Shown here: positions 8,282 to 15,899 of the stretch, in pieces | How positions within the stretch are numbered: position 1 is the first letter of the stretch | How the letters are laid out: the number at the start of each line of letters is the position of its first letter | IMG/VR virus record: IMGVR_UViG_3300037502_001348 | Coordinates: 1-25,160 of that record | From: a virus | Length of the DNA stretch: 25,160 nt | Reading direction: 5' to 3' (one strand) | Translations under genes and position numbers: made by a program | The notes under the pieces: model-generated | What the model saw: the letters and a program-made list of their open reading frames with translations, nothing else | What the model was told of the DNA's origin: nothing | Databases searched by the model: none

Positions 8282-8868
8282 TGATTAAGGTAGAAGTCAC
8301 TAGCGCACCATCCGTTGATCCGCTGACCGTGGCCGAGGCCAAGGCGCATTTGCGCGTTGACCACACGACCGATGATAGCTACATCGAAAGTTTAATCAAG
8401 GCGGCACGAGTCACTTGCGAAAACTTCCAGAATCGCGCGTATATCACCCAAACGCGCAAGCTATACCTTGATGACTTCCCTGGCGTTAACTGCCCGATAG
8501 AGTTGCCATTCGCCCCACTGCAAAGCGTATCCAGCCTCACCTACGTTGACACAGACGGCACGACGCAGACATGGGCGACTAGCAACTATCAGGTAGACAC
8601 CAAAGCGCAACCCGGTACGGTGGAGCCTGTGGACGGTGTGACCTATCCATTGGTCTACCCTAACAAGCGCAACGCCGTAATCATTACCTACATTTGCGGA
8701 TATGGCGCAACGAGCGCAAGCGTACCAGAATCCGCGCGACACGCCATGCGGTTACTTATTAGCGATTGGTACAACCAGCGCGAAGACACCGTGATTGGCA
8801 ACATTGTGAACAGTCTACCAATGGGCGTAGAAGCCCTACTGTGGCAAGACAGAATATACACATTCTAG
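8281..8868 (+). CDS. head-tail connector, HK97 gp6 / phiE125 gp8-like
   Basis: This is a connector ring protein that docks under the portal. The N-terminal LTVAEAKAHLRVDHTTDDSY followed by IESLIKAARVTCENF is the hallmark of the gp6-like adaptor family. The middle carries the PFAPLQSVSSLTYVD block, and the C-terminal helix ESARHAMRLLISDWYNQRE is also typical. The 195-aa length fits. The start overlaps the upstream stop (TAATG). Next come an unknown small gene and the head-tail adaptor, the usual neck-gene order. One of the five GATC sites in the window is here (8317-8320). Confidence 0.88.
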   Translation: MIKVEVTSAPSVDPLTVAEAKAHLRVDHTTDDSYIESLIKAARVTCENFQNRAYITQTRKLYLDDFPGVNCPIELPFAPLQSVSSLTYVDTDGTTQTWATSNYQVDTKAQPGTVEPVDGVTYPLVYPNKRNAVIITYICGYGATSASVPESARHAMRLLISDWYNQREDTVIGNIVNSLPMGVEALLWQDRIYTF

Positions 8869-8877
8869 GAGAGAGAG

Positions 8878-9177
8878 ATGAGCAAGAAGAAGGTTAAGGT
8901 ACTAAAGGCGGTAACCCCCCCCGGCTTTCAGTACACCGCCTTGGAAACCATCAACGGAATCCCAGTGAAGGTAATCAAATACAACATCTGCAAGCCCGGC
9001 GATGTAATCGAGATTGACGCCACGCTTGCCGATGGCTACGAGAAATCCGGCATTGCGGTGCCAGCTTCCTCATTGGATAAAGTAACCAAAGTCGCCGAAA
9101 ACGGAGAATTCAGAAATGCCGAGAGCCGGACTGAAAAACAGAATTCTGTATCTCCAGAAGCCAACGACAAGCATTAG
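8878..9177 (+). CDS. small neck-region protein (unknown)
   Basis: This 99-residue protein has a lysine-rich start (MSKKKVKVLK) and a compact beta-like core with KPGDVIEID. AGGAGAG just before the ATG is a strong ribosome site. Codons 13-15 sit in a run of eight C (8915-8922), a possible slippage or sequencing-error site. The last 62 bases overlap the next gene, so the polar C-terminus is encoded out of frame with the adaptor's start. Its position among neck genes suggests a virion or assembly role. I recognise no family. Confidence 0.65.
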   Translation: MSKKKVKVLKAVTPPGFQYTALETINGIPVKVIKYNICKPGDVIEIDATLADGYEKSGIAVPASSLDKVTKVAENGEFRNAESRTEKQNSVSPEANDKH

Positions 9178-9661
9178 CACCGCGAGCGGTGACCCAACGA
9201 TTACATGGACGAACGTAGGCTTTGTATATGCCGAAGTGATTCCAATATCGGGTAGTGAGACAGTTGAAGACGGACAGAATAGTGCGATGATGAAATATAA
9301 GGTTCGCGTCAACTACCGGCCCGACATTACCACCGAGCGGCGATTCCTGATAGACGGATTCCCCGGCCAACTCAACGGTGCAGTCACAACCGGAACGACA
9401 ATCACCGTAGACGATTCCTCCTTTGCGCTATTCCCGCAGACACGGCGCGTGCGGGCACTACGAATCGACGACGAGCTTATGACCATATCATCCATTAGCG
9501 GCAACACGATTACCGTAGCGCGCGCGCAGTTTGGAACCGCACAAGCTAATCACGCGGACGATTCAAAAGTGATTCTGTGCAGACAGTTGAATATATCCAG
9601 TGTGTACGACCCTACCGGGCGCAAGCAAGATTTAGTTTGCGAATGCGTTGAGGTGGCGTAA
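9116..9661 (+). CDS. head-tail adaptor (SPP1 gp16 / head-tail joining family) with insertion
   Basis: This is a neck protein joining the connector to the tail. The start (GLKNRILYLQKP), TNVGFVYAEVIPISGSETVE, RVNYRPDI and the end (RQLNISSVYDPTGRKQDLVCECVEVA) match the small family that is usually about 110 residues long. Here residues of about 80-155 form an insertion with strands TTITVDDSSF, LRIDDELMTISSISGNTITV and the motif ARAQFGTAQANHA. CGGAGA at 9103-9108, inside the previous gene, supports the ATG at 9116. The gene ends in a TAATG overlap with the next one. Confidence 0.82.
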   Translation: MPRAGLKNRILYLQKPTTSISTASGDPTITWTNVGFVYAEVIPISGSETVEDGQNSAMMKYKVRVNYRPDITTERRFLIDGFPGQLNGAVTTGTTITVDDSSFALFPQTRRVRALRIDDELMTISSISGNTITVARAQFGTAQANHADDSKVILCRQLNISSVYDPTGRKQDLVCECVEVA

Positions 9662-10242
9662 TGGCGATAATCGAGAAGTTCAAACTAGACGGTGCGCTGG
9701 AATTGTATAACGCACTAAAGGAAATGGAAAAAGAAACACAAGTTTCTATTCTTCGACGTTCCGCTAGACGTGCCATGATTCCAATGCGTGATGCAATTGC
9801 AATAAATATTGCCATGAAGCTAGACAATATGAATGCACGATCAAGAGCAATCTATTCTCGACAGATTCAGCTGCGCACAAAGTTTGACAAGAAAAAAGGT
9901 AGCATAAACGTATTTGTAATGCCTAACGTTAAGAGCATGCAAAACGAAGAAAAGAAGCGTGCATGGAACGAAGCTATTTCGGGCATTGGAAACGAGTATA
10001 AGCCTCACACGTTTACTAACTTTGCATACTTGGCGCACTTCTTTGAAACAGGTGTAAAACCGCACGTTATAAAGATTAAGCGGAAGCGTGCGAATGTTAG
10101 GCTTAGGCACCCAGGATTTAAGGGTATGCCGATATTCCAAGATACATTCAAAGCTAAAGCAAACGATGCCGCCACACGGTTTATAACGGAAGTTGGCAAG
10201 ACACTAGCAAGAGAATTTAAGAAGAGAAACAAAGGCAAGTAA
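9661..10242 (+). CDS. HK97 gp10-like tail completion protein, AT-rich
   Basis: This should be a neck or tail-completion protein needed to finish or attach the tail. The helical, basic N-terminus (LELYNALKEMEKETQVSILRRSARRAM), the YLAHFFETG segment and the C-terminal RHPGFKGMPIFQDTF (counterpart of the hPG..a.PFl motif) fit the HK97 gp10 family. It has 193 residues. Base composition differs from its neighbours: a sample at 9781-9840 has 23 G+C of 60. It also holds a GATC site (9839-9842). Both are compatible with a separate origin. It starts and ends in TAATG overlaps. Confidence 0.8.
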   Translation: MAIIEKFKLDGALELYNALKEMEKETQVSILRRSARRAMIPMRDAIAINIAMKLDNMNARSRAIYSRQIQLRTKFDKKKGSINVFVMPNVKSMQNEEKKRAWNEAISGIGNEYKPHTFTNFAYLAHFFETGVKPHVIKIKRKRANVRLRHPGFKGMPIFQDTFKAKANDAATRFITEVGKTLAREFKKRNKGK

Positions 10243-10685
10243 TGGCATTTCTTCACCCAGAATTTGCAATCCGCAAACTGCTACGCGATGCCGCTGCGGT
10301 GGTTGCTGCGAACAACGCCGATAACACGGTGTGTTCCATCGACGCCGTTCCGCGCAATGTGGTGATGCCCTTTGTAACGTATCAGCGCATACAGGCCACC
10401 ACGAATCACCACATGGGCGGCGTGGTGTCCAGCAATTTAATGATGGGAACGACGGAAGTATCGGCCTTTGCCGAAAGCTATGAGGCAGCAATGACATTGG
10501 CGGACGCAATCCGCGCAACACTCGACGGCGCGGAAATAGTAACGGTGACGGTGGCGGGCAATTCAGCAACCTTTGAGCGGCTCCACCTGAACCGCGAAGA
10601 TGTAGACATAACGGAACCATCAGACGCGAGCGACAGCCGCGTTGTAACAGTAACACAAGAATACGAGTGGTCTGCTAGACCATAA
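10242..10685 (+). CDS. tail terminator/completion protein, DUF3168-like
   Basis: This protein probably forms the ring that stops tail-tube growth and mates with the head. Matching family features are the N-terminal helix PEFAIRKLLRD, the MPFVTYQRI strand, the TEVSAFAESYEAAMTLADAIRATLDG helix (the typical V..fs.....a..la..vr..L pattern), and the C-terminal SRVVTVTQEYEW strand. It has 147 residues. Gene order (connector, adaptor, gp10-like, this, tube) is as in many siphoviruses. The start overlaps the preceding stop, with AAAGG upstream. Confidence 0.8.
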   Translation: MAFLHPEFAIRKLLRDAAAVVAANNADNTVCSIDAVPRNVVMPFVTYQRIQATTNHHMGGVVSSNLMMGTTEVSAFAESYEAAMTLADAIRATLDGAEIVTVTVAGNSATFERLHLNREDVDITEPSDASDSRVVTVTQEYEWSARP

Positions 10686-10702
10686 CAGAAAGGTAGGTCA
10701 CT

Positions 10703-11098
10703 ATGGCCGGAACAGCAGTAGACGGAACCGGAGCAACCGTGACGTTTGGCACGTCCACGTTTGCCGGACAGCTTATTGACATTGATTGGGGTGGCCGCAC
10801 CCGCGATGCACTGAAAAGCACGCACATGGGAACGACCGGCAGCCATACGTACATTCCTGCGGACCTTGTTGACGGTGGCGAACTGAGCTTGACCGCTTAT
10901 TTCAACTGCACAGATGCGACGGCTACCCTGCTTGGCGCGGCGGCTGAAACCGTCACCGTGGCATGGAACACCGGCGTCTCGTGGGCAGCGTCCATGTTCT
11001 GCACCGAGATTGGCGCATCCGCCAAGATTGGCGAGACGATGCAGCAGACCCTTAAGTTCAAAGTCACCGGCGCAATTACAGAGGACACCACCCCCTAA
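10703..11098 (+). CDS. major tail tube protein
   Basis: This protein would polymerise into the tail tube. The 131-residue sequence is beta-rich and small for a tube subunit. It has GTSTFAGQLIDIDWGGRTRDALKSTHMGTTGSHTYIPADLVDGGELSLTAYF-type segments (an early specification strand, then the Ala-Leu-Lys-Ser helix) that resemble the phage tail tube fold. Its position just before the frameshifted chaperone pair and tape measure is the standard place for the tube gene. AAAGGTAGG at 10689-10697 supports the start. A TAATG overlap couples it to the chaperone gene. Confidence 0.8.
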   Translation: MAGTAVDGTGATVTFGTSTFAGQLIDIDWGGRTRDALKSTHMGTTGSHTYIPADLVDGGELSLTAYFNCTDATATLLGAAAETVTVAWNTGVSWAASMFCTEIGASAKIGETMQQTLKFKVTGAITEDTTP

Positions 11099-11472
11099 TG
11101 GACATCCGAGCCAAGATTCTATCGATGGACGACCGCAAGACTGAAGTGGTCCACGTGCCGGAATGGGGAGTAGACGTTTACGTCTGCACCCTGACGGCGC
11201 GCGATAAGACTGCACTCCAAAAGCATATCCTCAAGTACGAGGAACTGCCCGACGATTACTTCGCGCGAATCGTGTACATGTGCGCCTGCGACGAATCCGG
11301 CGTCCGCATCTTCACCGAAAAGGATATTGCGGAATTGCAAGATAAGTCTGCTACGGCAGTATCACGAATTGCGGAAGTGGCGATGAGTCTATCCAAGATG
11401 AACGAATCTCCCGAGGCACTAGCGGAAAAAAACTCCGAGACGAACCAGGATGGCTCGCCAAGCACCGACTAG
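11098..11472 (+). CDS. tail assembly chaperone, short form (gpG-like)
   Basis: This is the first frame of the tail assembly chaperone, which coats the tape measure during tail building and is absent from virions. It has 124 residues, is mostly helical (LTARDKTALQKHILKYEELPDDYFARIVYMC; DIAELQDKSATAVSRIAEVAMSLS) and has a polar C-terminus. A slippery A AAA AAC at 11427-11433 near its end moves a fraction of ribosomes to the -1 frame. Position between the tube and tape measure genes is diagnostic. Family resemblance in sequence is weak, so the call rests on context plus the frameshift. Confidence 0.85.
   Translation: MDIRAKILSMDDRKTEVVHVPEWGVDVYVCTLTARDKTALQKHILKYEELPDDYFARIVYMCACDESGVRIFTEKDIAELQDKSATAVSRIAEVAMSLSKMNESPEALAEKNSETNQDGSPSTD
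11427..11433 (+). promoter_or_regulatory. -1 programmed frameshift site A AAA AAC
   Basis: The heptamer fits X XXY YYZ exactly in the chaperone frame (codons AAA and AAC at 11428-11433). GAGG at 11413-11416 lies 10 bases upstream, the distance at which Shine-Dalgarno-like stimulators act in dnaX. A weak downstream hairpin (CGAG with CTCG) is possible. The -1 frame is open across the site and encodes the conserved T-domain. Confidence 0.85.
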
Positions 11473-11777
11473 CCCTCGCGCTTGGAAAGCCCCTATCAGA
11501 AATCGAATCCATGCCTGCCGATGAGTTTGCTGATTGGCAGGCATATTTTCAGGTAGAGCCGTGGGGCACCCATGCTATGGAGACTATCATGGCGCAAGTT
11601 TGCCAAGCCGTGATAGCGACTAGCGGCAACCGCCCGCCCGACATGGCAGAGCTAATGCCGTTTTCGTCGTATCGAAATAAGATACTAGGCCCGCGCAAGT
11701 TGACCGGCGAAGAACTGTATCAGAAAGCAATGGCGGGCATAGGCGGCAATATAAGGATTACGAGCAATGGCGGATAA
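11433..11777 (+). CDS. tail assembly chaperone, -1 frameshift extension (gpGT-like C-terminus)
   Basis: This is the second part of a fusion read as residues 1-112 of the preceding gene plus 114 residues from here, 226 aa in total. After the slip the frame reads LRDEPGWLAKHRLALALGKP and continues without a stop to 11777. It matches the T-domain pattern in which WLAKHRLALALG-type and MPADEFADWQAYF segments precede EPWG. The internal ATG at 11511 has no Shine-Dalgarno site, and starting there would lose the conserved 26 residues, so it is probably not used alone. The end overlaps the tape measure start by 11 bases. Confidence 0.85.
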   Translation, partial: LRDEPGWLAKHRLALALGKPLSEIESMPADEFADWQAYFQVEPWGTHAMETIMAQVCQAVIATSGNRPPDMAELMPFSSYRNKILGPRKLTGEELYQKAMAGIGGNIRITSNGG

Positions 11778-13473
11778 GAGAACACTAACAGTATCCATGC
11801 GCGCGGAAGTGGCGCATCTCCGCAAGGGTATCAACGAGTCTGTTGGACTCATGAAGAGTTTGCAGAAGTCCAGCATGACCACCGCCAACGTGCTCAAGAG
11901 CGCCTTTGCCGCCGGGGCTACCATGTTTGCGTTTCACCAAATTCAAAACGGCATACGAAACACCGTTACCGCATTTGGCGAAACCGCAACTATGATTGAA
12001 AACACGAAGCACCTTAGCGAAGTGTTGGGTAGTACCACCGAAGAGATACAGGTGTTACAGCGCGCCGCGTCATTTGCGGAAGTTGACGTTGATATGCTGA
12101 ACCGTAACATCAAGATTATGACGAAGAATCTAGGCGCGGCGTCTATGGGATTGGGTACCGCCGGAGATGGACTGTCCGCTTTGGGTATCGACGTTCAGAC
12201 CCTTATCCGCCTTCCTTTGTTGCAGCAAATCGAGATGATTAGTGGCGGGATGAATAAGCTAGGCACGTCTGCCCAGAAAGCCGCCATTGCACAACAGATA
12301 TTCGGACGTGGCGGAATGGAGATGATTCCATTCCTTGCTGCGGGTGGCGAAGCGTTGACCGAGCTACAATCCGAAATGGAGATAACCGGCGAACTTTTTT
12401 CAAACTTTGAAGCCGCCGCCGTTGATGAAATGGGAGACTCAATGGGAAAACTTCGCGGCATATTCCAAGCGTTCAAAAATCAATTAGTGATACAACTTGC
12501 ACCCGCCGTTCAGTACATTACAGAGCTAATGCAAAACTTTGCCAAGTCATTCGGTGGCGCGCGCCCGCTAATGACCCGCGCAATTGAGTACGCTGTAAAT
12601 GGAATGGCAAAGCTAGTTGATGGCGCACAGATGCTTTACGGCATGTGGTTCAAGATAAAGGGTGTTGTGCTCTCCGTTGCCGCTGGCGTATCAAAAACGT
12701 TTGGCGTATTGGGTAGTATAATTGGTGGTATTATCACTGGAGACCTTACACAACTTAAAAACGTGTTTGGTATGATAGCTAGTGGTTTCAAGTTGGGGCT
12801 GCTTGAAGCAATCAATGCACTAGCTAAAGGTTTAGACTTTGTACTTAGTAAGTTGGGAATGGATACTGGTGTATCAAAATTCACCGAAGGAATGATAAAC
12901 GAAACTAAGTTTCAAATGTCTTTGCTTGGCTCAATGATTGGACAAGGTGCATTCGGCCAAGAGTTTACAAATTCTCTTTCTAAGTCTGCTGGTGATGCTT
13001 TTAGTAAAGCGGCCGAACTATCCGGCGGTACTGGATGGGGTGAAACGTTCAAGTCCAAATGGGCGGAGATGATGGGCGGCGGTGTTGGTGGTGGCGTGGA
13101 TATTGAAAAGGCAATCATCGAAGAAACGATGGACATACTTCCGCCACTTGAAAAGGAAAAGGCACTCCGCGAACAAATAGCCGACACGATGAAAGATACC
13201 GCAGACTTCGCCAAGGAAATCAAAGACTTTGGCGAGGGTACGTCCTACCGCACCGGCGAATACTCCCCCCGCGTAGGTGGCGTATCTGGTGGCGTTACCG
13301 GAATGATGGGCACAGATGCCGCTGGCGTGTCTGCGGCGGCTGTGGCTGCGACTTCGCAGTCCAACACCCGTACCGGTGCAGACCAAAATACAACGCTATT
13401 ACAGGGCATCCTAGAAGCAACCCGAATGACGGCCAGCAACACCATGCGCGCGCCGGTAGCAGTGATGGGATAA
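11767..13473 (+). CDS. tape measure protein
   Basis: This protein sets tail length and leaves the tail ahead of the DNA. It has 568 residues. The N-terminal MRAEVAHLRKGINESVGLMKSL, the block LSEVLGSTTEEIQVLQRAASFAEVD, and the LGTSAQKAAIAQQIFGRGGMEMIPFLAAGGEAL segment are typical of tape measures. A Gly/Ile/Val-rich hydrophobic region at about 298-325 may enter the membrane during injection. The C-terminus is Gly/Ala-rich and low in complexity. At about 1.5 angstrom per residue the tail would be near 85 nm. The middle part (about 12690-13010) is clearly more AT-rich than the ends. Confidence 0.92.
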   Translation: MADKRTLTVSMRAEVAHLRKGINESVGLMKSLQKSSMTTANVLKSAFAAGATMFAFHQIQNGIRNTVTAFGETATMIENTKHLSEVLGSTTEEIQVLQRAASFAEVDVDMLNRNIKIMTKNLGAASMGLGTAGDGLSALGIDVQTLIRLPLLQQIEMISGGMNKLGTSAQKAAIAQQIFGRGGMEMIPFLAAGGEALTELQSEMEITGELFSNFEAAAVDEMGDSMGKLRGIFQAFKNQLVIQLAPAVQYITELMQNFAKSFGGARPLMTRAIEYAVNGMAKLVDGAQMLYGMWFKIKGVVLSVAAGVSKTFGVLGSIIGGIITGDLTQLKNVFGMIASGFKLGLLEAINALAKGLDFVLSKLGMDTGVSKFTEGMINETKFQMSLLGSMIGQGAFGQEFTNSLSKSAGDAFSKAAELSGGTGWGETFKSKWAEMMGGGVGGGVDIEKAIIEETMDILPPLEKEKALREQIADTMKDTADFAKEIKDFGEGTSYRTGEYSPRVGGVSGGVTGMMGTDAAGVSAAAVAATSQSNTRTGADQNTTLLQGILEATRMTASNTMRAPVAVMG

Positions 13474-13476
13474 AAC

Positions 13477-14295
13477 ATGGCAGCAAGCGTAATCATTGAC
13501 TGGAAAGACGGCGGCGCAAGGTTTGTCGAGCAAGACGGCGCGGCGATGGAATTCATCCGCACCTGCTTTGTCACCGGGCTAAGCGCGGGCAGTGGCAGCG
13601 GCACCCTAACATCGCGCATCCTTGAGGCTAAGACCGCGCTAGACTCCGCCGGATTTGCCATTGGTGACACTACTACCATGGACGCCAATCTCCGAGTATC
13701 GTCGCGTGATATTGCGATGCACCCCGAAGATAATTCCAAGGTTATCGCGACCATCAACTACAAGGCGTTCAAGGACACGATACCGCCATTGGGAAGTTGG
13801 CTACCAAAGTTGAGCGGAAGCCTGAATCAGATACAGACAGCCAAAGACCTAAACGGATTCCCGATTACGGTATCACACACATTCCCCGATGAAGACCCTA
13901 ACTGGCACGGGCAGACTGTCGAGCAAGGCGCGAAGGTGAACCAGTTCAGGCCGCTTGCCGAAATTACCTACGTTGGGTTGCTCAAGGTTTCGTCTATCTT
14001 TAACACAAAGATAAAGTACCTGGGCAAGACCAATTCAGCGACTTGGAACTATGGCGGGCCGGGCCGGTGGCTGTGTACCAACTTCACGGCGGAACTGTTT
14101 GACAAGGGAACCACGCCCGATACCTGGTTATGCGAAGTCACCTTTCAGGCGGACGGGTTCCTGTGGACGCAAACGGCGGTATTCGTTGACCCCGCGACCG
14201 GCAAAGAGCCGGAAGGACTGGTTAGCGGCGTGGGCATCAAGAACATTGTTACCCAATTTGGCGTAGACTTTAACGAACTGATACCATCTAGTTAA
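13477..14295 (+). CDS. tail protein after the tape measure (distal tail candidate)
   Basis: I do not recognise this 272-residue protein. It is soluble, mixed alpha/beta, with motifs such as HTFPDEDPNWHG, FNTKIKYLGKTNSATWNYGGPGRW and LCEVTFQADGFLWTQ. The spot directly after the tape measure is where distal-tail or minor tail proteins usually lie, so a role at the tail tip is plausible, but this is inferred from position. It starts 3 bases after the tape measure stop with only GGGA upstream. Composition matches the surrounding structural genes. Confidence 0.75.
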   Translation: MAASVIIDWKDGGARFVEQDGAAMEFIRTCFVTGLSAGSGSGTLTSRILEAKTALDSAGFAIGDTTTMDANLRVSSRDIAMHPEDNSKVIATINYKAFKDTIPPLGSWLPKLSGSLNQIQTAKDLNGFPITVSHTFPDEDPNWHGQTVEQGAKVNQFRPLAEITYVGLLKVSSIFNTKIKYLGKTNSATWNYGGPGRWLCTNFTAELFDKGTTPDTWLCEVTFQADGFLWTQTAVFVDPATGKEPEGLVSGVGIKNIVTQFGVDFNELIPSS

Positions 14296-14304
14296 GAGGT
14301 AGAT

Positions 14305-14865
14305 ATGGGCGTAGGTAAGACATACAGTCCAGCAAGGCCGGGCCAGCCGCTACGCGCGCGCGATGTTAACAACAATATCGTGCGCGCCCCCATGCGCGGG
14401 CAGACCGTGAGCGGCGGCGGCAACAGCAAGCGGCTATTCCCCGATGGCGTTGCTGTGGACCTTCCCGATAGCGGGAGTGTTGCAGGCGCGTCCAACTACA
14501 TTAAATGGGCGGAGGTGCAAAGCGTTGGTGAAGATACGTTGACCGTCAAGGTTTACAATCCAGTCACCAATACAGTTACCGGTGAATCGTTCGACGTGGC
14601 AAAGCCGTATCTCTTGCAGCAGTCAACATTCGATGGTGTTACGGTGGCTTATATAGATGGTGAATCTATCACCTACACCAAAGACGCGACAGACCCTGAA
14701 TACAAACGCAACCACGATAACGGCGTTTCATCTGAGGACTTTATCGTAACTCCAAACTGGTTTGTGGGTGAGCAGATAATAATCATGAAGATGCCGGTCT
14801 ACATAAACAACAAACTTTATAACTGGATAGAGTTGGCTATGGGCCGTTATTGGGCGACATCATAA
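14305..14865 (+). CDS. tail-region structural protein (unknown)
   Basis: This 186-residue protein has a basic, Pro/Gly-rich N-terminus (SPARPGQPLRARDVN) and then a likely beta domain (AEVQSVGEDTLTVKVYNPVTNTV; VTVAYIDGESITYT). The N-terminus resembles attachment segments of phage fibre proteins, but I cannot name a family. AGAGGTAG right after the previous stop serves as ribosome site. The stop overlaps the next ATG (TAATG). AT content rises over its last third, leading into the AT-rich gene that follows. Confidence 0.7.
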   Translation: MGVGKTYSPARPGQPLRARDVNNNIVRAPMRGQTVSGGGNSKRLFPDGVAVDLPDSGSVAGASNYIKWAEVQSVGEDTLTVKVYNPVTNTVTGESFDVAKPYLLQQSTFDGVTVAYIDGESITYTKDATDPEYKRNHDNGVSSEDFIVTPNWFVGEQIIIMKMPVYINNKLYNWIELAMGRYWATS

Positions 14866-15899
14866 TGCCAAACGGAGGCTTAACAGGAAGAAGGCTGCAA
14901 GGCTTTGCGAGGTCATTGCAGGGTTTTGGTGATTCTGGGTGCTTCACCTATTTGAAAACCTACCCATATGATTGTGAAGATGAATTGTTGTTTTACAACA
15001 ATTCACAGCGAAACAAAGTTTGCGTTTACGACGATATTATCTATTACGTAAAAAACGTTGCAGGGTCTAATTTTTCCGGCACTCCTGCTGGCGATTTGAT
15101 TGTTAGGTTTAGAGATGTTGATGATATTGTTTCGGCAGATTCATTGTTTATTAATATTGGAGACCCAGATGCTTTATTACCAACAGCAACCTACCCAACG
15201 TTAATTGGAACACATGAAGCATATTCAGTTGCTAGAAATATTGCGCTTGATGAAAATGGGATTTACGTTTGTAGCTTGCAAGTAACTAGTGGACCACCAA
15301 CTGGAAGCCACTACTATGTTCAGTTCAGTACATATGATTTTGATGGTGTTATTGTTGGGAATTCTGGGCAAACAAATTATGATGCTTATTTAAGCGATTC
15401 AGAAAGAATACCTTGGAGCATGGCAGCTTATGGCGGGTCTTTATATACAGTAAGCAAATTAGGCACTGTTTATGTTTATGACTTTACAACTCTAAACGAA
15501 GAAGATAATTGGACCGTTACTAGCGGGTCTACTTCCGACCAACATCATGTTAGTGTTTGGGATGATAGAGTTTACGTAGCGCAAACAAAAAGTACCGGAT
15601 CATCTAGTGGTAGATACTCAAAAATATACGTATACGAATTAGATGGAACTTACGTAGAAACACTAACGATACTTCGCCACTACACTTCTGGCATAACTAC
15701 CTATGGGTCAATTCAAAGTTTGGTTGTGGCTGATAATGTCATCTACGATAATCATGGCGGTAAACAGCAACAACACGCCATTGATGGAACGTTTATATGC
15801 CAATCGGATGCAACTACCGTAAATGGTTTGGCAGGGACTTCTAGCTTTAAGTACGGTGGCAACATTTATTTAGGAAACGGGAATGTGATATCACCATGA
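14865..15899 (+). CDS. propeller-like tail protein, AT-rich, possible receptor binder
   Basis: This 344-residue protein has repeated strand groups suggesting a beta-propeller: VCVYDDIIYYVKN, VARNIALDENGIYVC, AAYGGSLYTVSKLGTVYVYDF, VSVWDDRVYVAQTK, KIYVYELDGTYVETL, SLVVADNVIYDN, KYGGNIYLGNG. The spacing of about 40-50 residues fits 6-7 blades, though blade count is not certain. Base composition is sharply AT-rich: 15121-15180 has 19 G+C of 60, against 35 of 60 at 16141-16200. It also carries a GATC (15598-15601). A laterally acquired host-recognition module is a reasonable inference. The ATG at 14865 overlaps the previous stop. A TTG at 14850 is less likely. Confidence 0.8.
   Translation: MPNGGLTGRRLQGFARSLQGFGDSGCFTYLKTYPYDCEDELLFYNNSQRNKVCVYDDIIYYVKNVAGSNFSGTPAGDLIVRFRDVDDIVSADSLFINIGDPDALLPTATYPTLIGTHEAYSVARNIALDENGIYVCSLQVTSGPPTGSHYYVQFSTYDFDGVIVGNSGQTNYDAYLSDSERIPWSMAAYGGSLYTVSKLGTVYVYDFTTLNEEDNWTVTSGSTSDQHHVSVWDDRVYVAQTKSTGSSSGRYSKIYVYELDGTYVETLTILRHYTSGITTYGSIQSLVVADNVIYDNHGGKQQQHAIDGTFICQSDATTVNGLAGTSSFKYGGNIYLGNGNVISP

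Noticed and set aside
11511-11777. Independent translation of the second chaperone frame from the ATG at 11511
   Set aside because: No Shine-Dalgarno site, and the open -1 frame upstream encodes residues expected in the T-domain, joined at a perfect slippery site.
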